A DNA stretch of 64,000 bases, taken from positions 51,453 through 115,452 of the forward strand of contig NZ_LR701590.1 of assembly GCF_902498805.1 (NCBI RefSeq), written 5' to 3'. This document shows positions 1 to 9,529 of this stretch, piece after piece (positions within the stretch are counted from its first letter, which is position 1; the number at the start of each line of letters is the position of its first letter). The notes beneath the pieces were generated by a model. That model was not told the origin of the DNA, made no database searches, and saw only the letters and a list, made by a program, of their open reading frames with translations. Source of the stretch: Imperialibacter sp. EC-SDR9 (GTDB taxonomy: Bacteria; Bacteroidota; Bacteroidia; Cytophagales; Cyclobacteriaceae). The translations under genes and the position numbers were made by a program.

Positions 1-1710
1 GTCCTTGTGCACGCAGAATATCGACACCCGCTTGAGATACCAAAAACTGTCCCTTGGTAAGCACATCCATCAGCAGGTCGTAGTCTTGCTCCGATGTATC
101 AGTTATTGACTTGCTGATCGCCAATCCAGCTGAGTTCACAATAACATCAACGCCTCCAAATTCCAAGCACGCTTTTTTGAACGCCACTTTGATACTTTCT
201 GGATTTGTGACGTCCATTTTTGCGTAGGTCGACACGTCCCTTTTGTAAGTTTTATTGGCTGCGGCGGCTCTGTCTTCATCGATATCTGTGATGATTACGC
301 AGGCGCCTTCGGCTGCCAACTTATCGGCAATGGCCTTCCCAATACCGCCAGCACTTCCGGTAATGAGCGCCACTTTGCGGGACATGGGTTGCTCCTTTGG
401 CATGCGTTGCAGCTTGGCTTCTTCCAATAGCCAGTACTCAATATCAAAGGCCTCCTGCAAAGGCAGGGCTACGTATTCAGAAATGGCTTCTGCCCCACGC
501 ATCACGTTGATAGCGTTGATGTAGAATTCTGACGCCACTCTGGTTGTCTGTTTGTTTTTTGCAAAAGAGAACATGCCTACACCCGGCCAGATGATGACCA
601 CAGGATTTGGATCACGCATGGCGGGGCTGTTGCTGCGCTTGTGATCATTGTAGTATTTCGCATACATTTCTCTGTACGCCTGGAAATAGGGTTCCAATTG
701 CTTTTTGATGGCCGCTTTGTCACTCAGGTCTGCGTCTTTTGGTAAGTCGAGCACCAAAGGCCTGATCTTGGTTCGCAGGAAGTGGTCAGGACAGCTGGTG
801 CCAAGTGGTGCCAGGCGCTCAAGGTCTTTGCTATTGGCAAACTGCAGCACCTTTTCGTCATCAGTGAAATGGCCAACCATGCGGTCGTAGCTTGACGCAA
901 GGCCCCTTAACACCGGGGCTAGTTGCGCTGCCTGGTCTTTTCTTTTTTCAGGAGAAAGGGACTCCAGTATTTGCCCACCAAAAACTGGTCTTTTTTTGCC
1001 GTAGTTCTGCTCCAGGTACTCGCTCGCTATGTCAATTACCTCAAGACTGTTGATGTAGCAGTCATAGGCTGTGTCGCCCCAGGTGAACAGGCCGTGGCCG
1101 CCCAACATGATGCCTCTTATGCCAGGATTATCTGCCAGCGACTGTTTCAATTGAAGGCCCAGATCAAAACCAGGGCGCTGCCATGGCACCCACGAAATCT
1201 GGCCTTTGAAAAGGTCTTTGGTTATTTGCTCTCCGTCCTTCGATGCTGCGATGGCTATGGCTGCATCGGGGTGCAGGTGATCTATATGTTTGAAAGGCAG
1301 GAAGCCATGTAGTGGTGTATCGATCGACGGTGCTTTGGAGTCGAGGTCGTAGATGCAGTGGTTGAAAAGCGCCACCATTTCGTCTTCGAACTCAAGGCCG
1401 CGGTATACGTTTTCCAGCGACCGAAGCTTGTCATTGTAAAGCCCGGCCAACCCGCTGCGAGTAAGTGTGCCTATGTCTCCGCCGGATCCTTTGATCCACA
1501 TCACTTCTACTTCTTTACCTGTTAGCGGATCCTTCTCCATGGTTTTGCAGCTGGTGTTGCCGCCGCCGTAGTTGGTGATGCGCAGGTCGGCACCTAGAAT
1601 GTTGGAGCGATACAGGAGGAGGGCAACTTCATCGCCTTTTAGCTGGGCCGCTTTTGCGTCGTCCCATAGGTAGTTGACGTGTTTGAATGTTTTTGCGGGT
1701 GCACTCATGG
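1..1710 (-). CDS. Bifunctional rhamnulose-1-phosphate aldolase / short-chain dehydrogenase, partial (C-terminus outside window)
   Basis: The minus-strand reading frame starts at the ATG at 1710-1708 and stays open for 570 codons to the window edge. The N-terminal ~400 residues are a class II aldolase (zinc, RhaD/AraD-like) domain with the GGGNTSCK and IRGIMLGGHGLFTWGD stretches typical of the family. After residue ~445 a Rossmann SDR domain begins (ITGSAGGIGKAIADKLA, then VIVNSAGLA). Known members of this fusion family are about 700 residues, so roughly 130 residues with the SDR catalytic Tyr-Lys are missing here. The aldolase splits L-rhamnulose-1-phosphate to DHAP and L-lactaldehyde. The SDR half is thought to oxidise lactaldehyde or act in non-phosphorylated rhamnose breakdown. 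It is transcribed divergently from a GntR-type regulator, which probably controls it. Family assignment is strong; the exact substrate is inferred. Confidence 0.93.
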
Positions 1711-1796
1711 TGTTATTGTATTAAAAGTTTTGTCGTCATTGTTAAGTTAAGAACGGACCGTCGCAAAGAGAACGTTTCGACAAGCCCGGCATGACA

Positions 1797-1809
1797 TCTC
1801 GTTTCGAGA
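1797..1809. promoter_or_regulatory. Short palindrome in the divergent aldolase/regulator intergenic region
   Basis: TCTCG-TTT-CGAGA is a perfect inverted repeat with a 3-base centre, in the 220 bp between the divergent aldolase and GntR-type genes. It could be an operator for the regulator. The neighbouring stretch at 1776-1796 (TTCGACAAGCCCGGCATGAC) instead looks like a dispersed REP-type element of Bacteroidota genomes, so the palindrome may belong to that. Only the symmetry is seen; the function is a guess. Confidence 0.25.
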
Positions 1810-1888
1810 CGTTATACATCAAAAATCAGTATCTGTTGTCTCATCACTGTCATGCACTATACTGTATGCGCTGTTTTTTTGTGTTTAA

Positions 1889-1896
1889 TATATTTG
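1889..1896 (+). promoter_or_regulatory. Possible Bacteroidota -7 promoter box for the GntR-type regulator
   Basis: TATATTTG matches the Bacteroidota -7 consensus TAnnTTTG exactly and lies 35 bp before the GTG start at 1931. No good TTTG -33 box is visible at the usual spacing, so this is a weak call. Confidence 0.3.
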
Positions 1897-1930
1897 TAAC
1901 ATTGGTTGTTGGTGAATAAACCCTATTAGT

Positions 1931-2965
1931 GTGTTGGAAGAGCTGTTGCTGGATATCAGAGAGAAATCGAGTGTGCCTAAATACAAGCAGATCGTAGGCA
2001 GCGTTATTTCCAGCATTGAAGCTGGAAAAATCAAGTATGGACAGAAGCTGCCATCCATCAATCAGGTGAGCTACGATTACCTTCTTGCCAGGGATACAGT
2101 GGAGAAGGCATACAATGAGCTGAAGGAGCTTGGCGTGATAGCAGCTGTGAAGGGCAAGGGATACTATATCAGCAACTCGGCACCTAAATCGCAACTCAAG
2201 GTGCTCATGCTCTTCAATAAGTTGAGTACTTATAAGAAGGAGATATACAACTCCATTGCACAGGAGTTGGGAGAAAAAGCGCACATCGATTTTTTTGTTT
2301 ATCACTGCGATTTCGAACTTTTCGAGAAGATACTTACCGAGCACCTTACTGGCTACAGCTATTTTGTGCTAATGCCTCATTTTGCCGACCTGAATGTGGA
2401 AAAGCTGAATTCCTTGCTATCCAAAATACCCAGGGAGAAAATAATCATTCTGGATAACCGCATAGAAGGAGTAAATCACTTTAGTGGCTGCGTTTATCAG
2501 GACTTCAAAATGGATATTTATAATGCCCTGTCAGAAGCCAAAGAAAAGCTGAGCCGCTACAAAAAGCTTATCCTTGTGTTTCCCAAAAACGAAACGTATC
2601 CCTATACCAAAGACATTGTCACAGGTTTCAGAAGATTTTGTGGGTTCAGCAATGTGCCCCATGAGATTATCAGCGAAATAGGTTCTGAACACGTGATTGA
2701 AAGGAATACGGCTTATGTGGTCATTGAAGAAAGTGATCTGGTGAACCTGATCAAGCTTCAGCGGGCCAATGGAATGGAGCTGGCCAAAGATGTTGGCATC
2801 ATTTCGTACAATGACACCCCGCTTAAAGAAGTGCTTAGCGACGGCATTTCTGTAATTACGACCGATTTCCGCAAAATGGGGAAGCTGGCTGCGAAGGCCA
2901 TGCTGGAAAATAGCCCGATGGAGGTGAAGAACGACTTTCGGTTTATTGAGCGGAAGTCGGTGTAG
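1931..2965 (+). CDS. GntR-type transcriptional regulator with periplasmic-binding-protein-like sensor domain
   Basis: Residues ~10-80 form a GntR winged helix (KYKQIVGSVISSIEAGKI, GQKLPSINQVS, ARDTVEKAYNEL, GVIAAVKGKGYYI). Residues ~90-344 resemble a LacI/periplasmic-binding-protein sensor: alternating beta-alpha pattern, a VGIISYNDTPLKEVL segment, and an ending ITTDFRKMGKLAAKAML like LacI-family C-termini. This domain pairing is common in Bacteroidota sugar regulators. The start is GTG at 1931, directly before the conserved N-terminus; no upstream in-frame start fits better. It is divergent from the rhamnose aldolase fusion, so control of rhamnose breakdown by a sugar effector is the likely role. 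This is an inference from position. Confidence 0.87.
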   Translation: MLEELLLDIREKSSVPKYKQIVGSVISSIEAGKIKYGQKLPSINQVSYDYLLARDTVEKAYNELKELGVIAAVKGKGYYISNSAPKSQLKVLMLFNKLSTYKKEIYNSIAQELGEKAHIDFFVYHCDFELFEKILTEHLTGYSYFVLMPHFADLNVEKLNSLLSKIPREKIIILDNRIEGVNHFSGCVYQDFKMDIYNALSEAKEKLSRYKKLILVFPKNETYPYTKDIVTGFRRFCGFSNVPHEIISEIGSEHVIERNTAYVVIEESDLVNLIKLQRANGMELAKDVGIISYNDTPLKEVLSDGISVITTDFRKMGKLAAKAMLENSPMEVKNDFRFIERKSV

Positions 2966-3011
2966 CTATTAGTCGAGTTAATTTTTTAACTTGGGTATAA
3001 TATTTTTCGAT

Positions 3012-3206
3012 ATGAAAAACGAAGAAAGAATTATCGAGCTTTTGATGGAGTACATCTCCAGGACTGACAAAATGGAGAAAGAATTCAAGGAAGAGATGGT
3101 TCAGCTCCGACGTGATTTTAATCAAACCAACTCACGACAAGAGGCACTGATGCAAGAGATATTCAAGCTCTCCAAAAGAGTCGGCAAGCTGGAGGATGAA
3201 TCTTAG
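3012..3206 (+). CDS. Small predicted coiled-coil protein of unknown function
   Basis: This 64-residue charged protein has heptad-like hydrophobic spacing throughout (IIELLMEYISRTDKMEKEF, then EIFKLSKRVGKLEDES). I prefer the ATG at 3012 over a TTG at 2991, because the seven extra residues (MGIIFFD) are not charged like the rest and the ATG is a normal start. It follows the GntR-type gene by 46 bp on the same strand and may be co-transcribed. It has no recognisable domain. It may be a small oligomerising accessory protein, and chance coding cannot be fully excluded. Confidence 0.5.
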   Translation: MKNEERIIELLMEYISRTDKMEKEFKEEMVQLRRDFNQTNSRQEALMQEIFKLSKRVGKLEDES

Positions 3207-3327
3207 CACAAGCACTTGCCAAAGTTTCCGTGGTTGCAGATCCTAATGATAAATATTATTTCGTCAATTTCGACTGGCCTTGTCTTTTCTGTTCAGGTTC
3301 GTGAGTAAGTAGATTTTTCCTACTACT

Positions 3328-4296
3328 TCAACTCCACTTCCTCAACCCCAGCAACCTCTCCCCCAGCTCGGTAAGCTTGGCCGTTTCATAGTGCTTCTCC
3401 TCCCATTTTCTCGGGTCTCCCGGGAAGGCATATCCTTCTGGTGTCTTGCGTTTTTGCCATGATTCTATGCGCCATTGTCTGAGCTTTTCATCGTGTCCCC
3501 TCGCTGGCATCATAGAGAGGTACTGTGCCATTCGTACTTTGTTGACACTCCTATTGGGACGGATGCCATGAGCGAGCAGGCTGTTGAAAATGAGCAGATC
3601 GCCAGGCTCAAGCTTCACCTTTACAACCTCAAATCCTGATATATCGGGTTTGAACCGATCTCTGTCTTTTGGCTGTGTAAGCTTCCAGGTCTCGTAAGTA
3701 CGGAAAAGCTCCGGCACGCACTGAAAGCCCCCAATGTTTTCGTCGGTTTGGTCACTAAGGGCCAGCACACCCTGCACATTTTGAGGCTTGGTTTCGGGGT
3801 CGTAGTCCCAGTGCATAAATCCTTTGAAGTCGTGGCCAGGTCGCAAAGGCAGGTTAAGGTTGGCTCTGTCGATGGTGACCCAAAGCTTTTCTGTTCCCCA
3901 AATGTCTGCAAAAGCATCGTGCACTCTTGGAGTTTGCCGGTTGTCCCACAGGTACTGGTGATTAAAGATTTCCACCATGCCGCTATGGTGTAGCTCTTTC
4001 ATTTCCATCAGTGCCCTTGGCGGGGCGTACCATGTGTTTGGATTGTCAGGGTCTTTTTCTTCAAACTCCCAGATCAGTTTGGCCAGCCGCTCGACTTGCG
4101 CTTTTGGCACGGCCTGTTTGATTACAATGTAGCCGTTGCGCACCCAAAAATTCCAATCGTCTTCACTCAGCACTTTCAATGGCTGCCAGGCAGACCGGTC
4201 GTTAAGGGTAAATTCTTCGTAGATAGCCGTGGACTTATTCTGTTCTCCGTCGTCGGGAACAAAAGGTTGTGCATTTTTTGGAGCGAGCGACTGCAT
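3328..4296 (-). CDS. Phytanoyl-CoA dioxygenase (PhyH) family oxygenase
   Basis: A 322-residue protein with the Fe(II)/2-oxoglutarate dioxygenase facial triad: an HxD motif in GFMHWDYDP (about residues 163-165), and a distal His followed by Arg in LLAHGIRPNRS (near residue 242), the Arg being suited to bind 2-oxoglutarate. Ahead of this lies the family's usual N-terminal helical part (LSEDDWNFWVRNGYIVIKQA). It has no signal peptide, so it is cytoplasmic. PhyH enzymes hydroxylate varied small molecules and the substrate is not readable. The gene stands alone, convergent with the small coiled-coil gene and divergent from the large dehydrogenase lipoprotein, with 166 bp between starts. Confidence 0.88.
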   Translation of the reverse strand: MQSLAPKNAQPFVPDDGEQNKSTAIYEEFTLNDRSAWQPLKVLSEDDWNFWVRNGYIVIKQAVPKAQVERLAKLIWEFEEKDPDNPNTWYAPPRALMEMKELHHSGMVEIFNHQYLWDNRQTPRVHDAFADIWGTEKLWVTIDRANLNLPLRPGHDFKGFMHWDYDPETKPQNVQGVLALSDQTDENIGGFQCVPELFRTYETWKLTQPKDRDRFKPDISGFEVVKVKLEPGDLLIFNSLLAHGIRPNRSVNKVRMAQYLSMMPARGHDEKLRQWRIESWQKRKTPEGYAFPGDPRKWEEKHYETAKLTELGERLLGLRKWS

Positions 4297-4462
4297 AATT
4301 GAAAAGATACGAAGAAGAAATTGCGAAACTTTTCATTGAGGTGATTTTTGTTGTTCAATCATTCGCCGGCAGCACGTGTTCTGCCGCTGCTCACCATGCC
4401 TGTTATGATTGATCGTAGAAATCACTAAATTGACTTTACCTAAACTATATAGCATACCTGCG

Positions 4463-7400
4463 ATGAATTTACAAAACTACAGGGCCTCGTCTACTGGCTC
4501 ATTTGCTCCCTATTTGCCAATATTGACGGCTCTGTTGCTTGGAATGCTGCTGATCGAGGGCTGTAAGCCACAGACCAAAGGAGATCAGGAAACAACTGTT
4601 TCCACTGCTGATTCCACCATTCTAAAAGTGGTGCAGGACAATCAAGCCAATACCATTTCCATATTCCGGGCGGGCGAAAACGAGCCTATTGTTACGCAAA
4701 ATGTAAGACCCGATTTCCGCCCTTACTTGCATCCCATTGTAGCCCCAGACGGCAAGGGTCAGCTCACGGAATACAGCCCGGGGCACCACAAACATCAAAC
4801 GGGCCTCTACTGGGGCTTTACCAGGGTAAATGACCGGGACTACTTCCATCATCCCGAAGGTGACTACTGGCGGAAAGTGTCGGCAGAAGTGATTGAAGCC
4901 GAAGGCAAGGTGGTGAAATGGCAAACGGTTTATGACCTGCTTGATGAGCAGGGCAATCCCGTGCTGACAGAAACTCAAAACTGGTCGATGAGGGAGACGG
5001 GAGGCAAGTTCTTGCTTGACCTCGAATGGAACGGGCTTGGCAAAACAGACGTCACTATTGGCGAGTATGACTACGGCGGACTATTCCTTCGGATGCCATG
5101 GGTAGAAGGTATCAAAGGGGAAGTGGTGAATGCCGCCCGTCAGAAGAATGAAAAAGCCGAAGGTCAGCGGGCATACTGGGTGGACGCCGGCATGCAGGTA
5201 GCTGGTCGTGATGACCTGGCGCACATCGCCATTCTCGATCACAAGGAAAACAAGGGCTTTCCACAGACGTGGAGAGTGGATGGCCAGCTAGGCATTGGCC
5301 CGGCCCGTGCCCGCATGGGCGACTGGACAATTGCCAAAGGAGAAACAGAGACTATCAAACATGAGATTGTGGTCTACACAGGCGAACTCAATGATGTGGA
5401 AATGACCGAAACATGGCAAGACTACGTGGGCGATCATAATATGTACTCCACAGCAGTACTTTGGGGCATAGCCCAGGAAGAGGGAAGAAATGCCAAATTT
5501 CTGAAGCCCGAAGAGGCAGTGGAGGCCATGACAGTCAAAGATGGCTACGACGTAAACGTGTGGGCGGCCGAGCCTATGATGTCGCAGCCGATGGCTTTTT
5601 GCTGGGATGACAAGGGAAGGCTGTGGATTGCAGAAAACAAAGACTATGAGTCGAGGGGATATGGTTTCTCAAAAGCGGGAAACAGCCGGATACTTATCCT
5701 GGAAGACACCGACCATGATGGTGTCGCCGATAGCCGCAAAGTGTTTCTTGAGGGTATTGCTTTTCCTTCGGCGATAGCCGTTGGTTTCGATGGTGTGTTT
5801 GTTGGCGCACCACCTAACCTGCTTTTTGTGCCTGACAAAAACCATGATGATAAAGCCGAAATGGATGACATCGAAGTTCGGCTGACAGGCTGGGGCATCC
5901 GTGACAGACACGAAACACTGAATAGCTTTCACTGGGGGCCTGATGGCTGGCTTTACGGTTTGCAGGGGTTTGCCACACCTTCCAAAGTGAAACTGGCGAA
6001 AGGAAAAGGCCGGATATATGGTCACAATGATCCTTTTCCTGAAGACATATTTGAAGGAAAAGGCACCGATATCAACGGAGGCGTTTGGCGCTACCATCCT
6101 ACCAAAGATGAATTCGAAGTAGTATCACATGGGTTCAGCAATCCGTGGGGCATAGACTTTGACGCAAAAGGGCAGCTGTTTATCAGCGCTTGCGTTATAC
6201 CACACCTCTGGCACGTAATTCCCGGAGGTATTTATCATCGCCAGGGCGGGCAGCACTTCAATCCTTACGTGTATAATGACATAAAAACGATTGCCGACCA
6301 CCGGCATCGTTCTGCCCATGGCGGCTTGAGAATCTACCAGTCTGACGCTTTTCCTGCGGAGCAGCAAGGCCGCCTGTTCATGGCCAATATCCATGAGCAT
6401 GCCGTGTTGTCGGATGTGTTGGAGCCCAAAGGCTCTGGCTTCGTTGGCCACCATGGTGAAGAGTTTTTGATGGCCAACAATGCGCAGTGGGTAGGGTTCA
6501 GCATGGAGCTGGGGCCGGAAGGAGCGCTGTACGTGCTCGACTGGCACGACGCAGATATTTGCGGCAAGGAGGTGCTCAATGAAGAAACTGGCCGCATTTT
6601 CAGGATCGCACCGAAGCAGTCGCTGGCAGAAAACTGGGAAGGACGATACAGTGACCTGAGCAAAATGACCGATGATCAGCTTGTAGCGCTTCAAACGAAC
6701 AAGAGCTCATGGCATGCCAGAAGAGCCAGGCTTATTCTTCAGGGAAGAGCAGCAAAAGCGCCTCTGGCAAAGGAGGTGCATGACCAGCTTCGAAAGATAT
6801 ACCAGAACAACACCAGCACAGATTTTAGGCTAAATGCCATGTGGGCCTTGCACGTGACCAGGGGCTTTACCGAAGCTCAGCTCATAGAAGCGTTGGGTGA
6901 TAAGGATGAATACGTGCGTGGCTGGGCTGTTCAATTGCTAAGCGAAGACAAGGCTCCGGTGCAGGCTGTGGAGAAATTTGTGGCCATGGGAGAGAAAGAT
7001 AAATCGGCTGTGGTGAGGCTTTACCTTGCCTCGGCGCTTCAGCGCATTCAGCCGGAACAAAAATGGGCGGTTGCCGAAGCTTTGATGAGTCACGCTGAAG
7101 ACGTGGAAGACCATAACCTGCCAAAAATGATCTGGTTTGGCACGGAGCCCCTCGTGGCTGAAAATCCTGACAGGGCACTCCAGCTTGCAGCAAAAAGCAA
7201 AATCCCAATGCTCGCAGAATACATTGCCAGACGGGTGGTGGATGCGGACGCCACAGAGAAACTTATCGCAGCCATCGGGAAGAAGCCTGAAACAACGCTG
7301 AGCATGCTGGAAGGCATGCGCAATGGATTGGAGGGACGCACCGATTTGAGTGCACCGGCCAGTTGGCAGAAAGTGTATGACAACCTGCAGAGCTCCCGGG

Positions 7401-8356
7401 ATGTGAAGGTGAAGCAACTGGCATTGGAGGTAGCGCAGTTCTACGGAGACACCGAGGCAGCCAAACAATACCTGGCCACGCTGAAGAACAAAAACACACC
7501 TATTGACCAACGATTGAAAGCGTTGAATTCTCTCGCCGATCAGCAGCGGGAAGAGCTTGTTCGGGAAATCCCAACTTTATTGAATGAGGAGGCTTTGCGG
7601 ATCGATGTGATCAGGGCCGTAGCTGCCTTTGACGACAACTCATTGGGCCAGCTGCTCATCGATAAGTACGCAAGCTTCAACAGGCAGGAGAAACTGGAAG
7701 CTGTGCAAACGCTGGCCTCCAGGCCTGAATATGGATGGTCGCTCACTCAGGCTATAAAAAGCGAAAAAATTCCCAAGCCTGATGTACCAGCCTATGTGGC
7801 TCGTCAGCTAAGGCGGGTGGTTGGGAGTGGGTTTGTTGAAGTTTGGGGGCCTATCGACGAATTGGGATCGGACATAGCCGCCGATTACAAGAAGTACACA
7901 GCGCTGCTGACTGATCAGGCTATTGCAAGCGCCAATGTCGTCAATGGTAAAATGATTTTTCAGCGTACTTGCGGTGCCTGCCACAAAATGTATGGCGAAG
8001 GTGGCAGCATTGGGCCCGAGCTGACTGGCTCCAATCGGGCCAACCTCGACTACCTGCTGAGCAACGTCCTTGATCCTAGCGGCGAAATTCAGGATGACTA
8101 CAAAATGGTGGTCATCACCACCAGAGACGGGCGCACCTACTCAGGCAACGTGAATGCGGAAAATGAGCGGCAACTAACCCTTAGAGTTGTAGGACAGGAT
8201 GCGGTGGTGATCAATAAGTCCGACATTCAGTCAAGGGAAGAATCGGCTAATTCGATGATGCCCCCGGGATTGTTCAAGACGCTGACCGATAAAGAGGTCA
8301 TCGATTTGGTGGGCTACCTGAGAACATCACAGCAGATAGCTCCCAGTGCCGAGTGA
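4463..8356 (+). CDS. Lipoprotein fusing PmoA-like (DUF6807) domain, PVC-type dehydrogenase propeller, HEAT region and cytochrome c
   Basis: The start is set at the ATG at 4463, which gives a clean lipoprotein signal (PILTALLLGMLLIEGC, lipid Cys34); a TTG 54 bp upstream would bury it. Residues ~90-335 match PmoA/DUF6807 (HKHQTGLYWGFTRVNDRDYF, GEYDYGGLFLRMPW). Residues ~355-760 match the membrane-bound dehydrogenase domain of Pirellula/Verrucomicrobium type (YDVNVWAAEPMM, GRLWIAENKDYESRGYG, GGVWRYHP). Residues ~770-1130 are helical, HEAT-like. Residues ~1165-1290 are a heme-c domain with CGACH at 1170-1174 and MMPPGLF as probable heme ligand region. The protein should sit in a membrane facing the periplasm and oxidise a sugar or polyol, passing electrons to its own heme. 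It is 1297 residues; usually the first two domains are separate proteins. Confidence 0.88.
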   Translation: MNLQNYRASSTGSFAPYLPILTALLLGMLLIEGCKPQTKGDQETTVSTADSTILKVVQDNQANTISIFRAGENEPIVTQNVRPDFRPYLHPIVAPDGKGQLTEYSPGHHKHQTGLYWGFTRVNDRDYFHHPEGDYWRKVSAEVIEAEGKVVKWQTVYDLLDEQGNPVLTETQNWSMRETGGKFLLDLEWNGLGKTDVTIGEYDYGGLFLRMPWVEGIKGEVVNAARQKNEKAEGQRAYWVDAGMQVAGRDDLAHIAILDHKENKGFPQTWRVDGQLGIGPARARMGDWTIAKGETETIKHEIVVYTGELNDVEMTETWQDYVGDHNMYSTAVLWGIAQEEGRNAKFLKPEEAVEAMTVKDGYDVNVWAAEPMMSQPMAFCWDDKGRLWIAENKDYESRGYGFSKAGNSRILILEDTDHDGVADSRKVFLEGIAFPSAIAVGFDGVFVGAPPNLLFVPDKNHDDKAEMDDIEVRLTGWGIRDRHETLNSFHWGPDGWLYGLQGFATPSKVKLAKGKGRIYGHNDPFPEDIFEGKGTDINGGVWRYHPTKDEFEVVSHGFSNPWGIDFDAKGQLFISACVIPHLWHVIPGGIYHRQGGQHFNPYVYNDIKTIADHRHRSAHGGLRIYQSDAFPAEQQGRLFMANIHEHAVLSDVLEPKGSGFVGHHGEEFLMANNAQWVGFSMELGPEGALYVLDWHDADICGKEVLNEETGRIFRIAPKQSLAENWEGRYSDLSKMTDDQLVALQTNKSSWHARRARLILQGRAAKAPLAKEVHDQLRKIYQNNTSTDFRLNAMWALHVTRGFTEAQLIEALGDKDEYVRGWAVQLLSEDKAPVQAVEKFVAMGEKDKSAVVRLYLASALQRIQPEQKWAVAEALMSHAEDVEDHNLPKMIWFGTEPLVAENPDRALQLAAKSKIPMLAEYIARRVVDADATEKLIAAIGKKPETTLSMLEGMRNGLEGRTDLSAPASWQKVYDNLQSSRDVKVKQLALEVAQFYGDTEAAKQYLATLKNKNTPIDQRLKALNSLADQQREELVREIPTLLNEEALRIDVIRAVAAFDDNSLGQLLIDKYASFNRQEKLEAVQTLASRPEYGWSLTQAIKSEKIPKPDVPAYVARQLRRVVGSGFVEVWGPIDELGSDIAADYKKYTALLTDQAIASANVVNGKMIFQRTCGACHKMYGEGGSIGPELTGSNRANLDYLLSNVLDPSGEIQDDYKMVVITTRDGRTYSGNVNAENERQLTLRVVGQDAVVINKSDIQSREESANSMMPPGLFKTLTDKEVIDLVGYLRTSQQIAPSAE

Positions 8357-8444
8357 TCTTTTTCTTTTTAGGCACAGTAATCATTTTTGGTACACATAAA
8401 GGAATGCCGGAGCTAATAAATCTCCGTCAATAGAAGAAAAAGTT

Positions 8445-9407
8445 ATGCAGATAGTCATTACCGATGGATATACCCTTAATCCCGGAGACCTTAGCTGGGA
8501 CGCACTTCATCAGCTGGGTGAAGTGAAATACTATGATCGAACGTCGCCGCTGGAAATGATTGAGCGATGCAAGGAGGCCCACGTGATTGTCACCAACAAA
8601 ACCCCAGTCACAGCCGAAACCATAAAAGCTTGTCCACATTTGAAGCTGATTGCCGTCACCGCCACGGGCTACAATATTGTGGATGTGGCAGCGGCGGGAA
8701 ATGCGGGTGTGCCCGTTTGCAATGTCCCCATTTACGGGACGCATTCAGTGGCCCAGCATACTTTCGCACTGATTCTTGAGCTTACAAATCGGGTGGGACA
8801 AAACTCTCAGAGGGTAAGCAAAGGTGATTGGTCGGAGGCTAAAGATTGGTGTTTTACGAGCGGCCCATTGATTGAGCTTTTGGACAAAACGATAGGCATT
8901 GTGGGTTTGGGAAGAATTGGCGAGCAGGTAGCGAGAATGGCAGAAGCGTTTGGGATGAAAGTCATTTACCATAACAGAAGTCCCAAACAGGTTGGCTGGA
9001 AATCCCGAACGGTTGAGGAGCTTTTTAAAGAAAGTGATTTCGTATCAATCCATTGCCCGCTTACCAGCGAAAACGAAAAATTCATCAATGAGCAATTGAT
9101 TGCCACCATGAAGCCAAAAGCCTTTCTCATTAATACTAGCAGGGGGCAGCTGATCGACGAAGAAGCTCTTGCCAACGCTTTGCAGAAGGGTGTCATTGCC
9201 GGGGCTGCCCTGGATGTGCTTAGCAAGGAGCCGCCGCAAAAAGACAACCCACTTATCGGCCTGGGAAATTGTCTGATTACCCCTCACAATGCATGGTTGA
9301 GTTTCGAAGCCAGGAAGAGAATGATGGCTACTACCGTGGAAAATATTCAGGCGGCACTGAAGGGAAATCCGGTGCATGTAGTCAATCAGGGTAATTTAAA
9401 AAGTTGA
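8445..9407 (+). CDS. D-2-hydroxyacid dehydrogenase (glycerate dehydrogenase / hydroxypyruvate reductase-like)
   Basis: A 320-residue cytoplasmic enzyme with the family signature throughout: nucleotide-binding GIVGLGRIGEQVARMAEAFG, catalytic Arg in INTSRGQLID (near 232), and catalytic His in ITPHNAW (near 280). The Trp after the His is seen in glycerate/hydroxypyruvate reductases. It reduces a 2-keto acid to a D-2-hydroxyacid with NAD(P)H or the reverse. The ATG at 8445 is directly before the conserved MQIVITDGYTLNPGD. It lies 88 bp after the large dehydrogenase lipoprotein and 122 bp before the GH116 gene on the same strand, which suggests handling of a sugar-derived acid. Confidence 0.92.
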   Translation: MQIVITDGYTLNPGDLSWDALHQLGEVKYYDRTSPLEMIERCKEAHVIVTNKTPVTAETIKACPHLKLIAVTATGYNIVDVAAAGNAGVPVCNVPIYGTHSVAQHTFALILELTNRVGQNSQRVSKGDWSEAKDWCFTSGPLIELLDKTIGIVGLGRIGEQVARMAEAFGMKVIYHNRSPKQVGWKSRTVEELFKESDFVSIHCPLTSENEKFINEQLIATMKPKAFLINTSRGQLIDEEALANALQKGVIAGAALDVLSKEPPQKDNPLIGLGNCLITPHNAWLSFEARKRMMATTVENIQAALKGNPVHVVNQGNLKS

Positions 9408-9529
9408 ACAATCTTTCTAATTGGCTGGCACAGTGAATATTAAGCGCTGGATCATGTGATCTGTTTTTTCAAATGTGTTAATTTTAGTGTTGAAAAGGAG
9501 AATTTTTAACTGACCTACCTATACCTACT

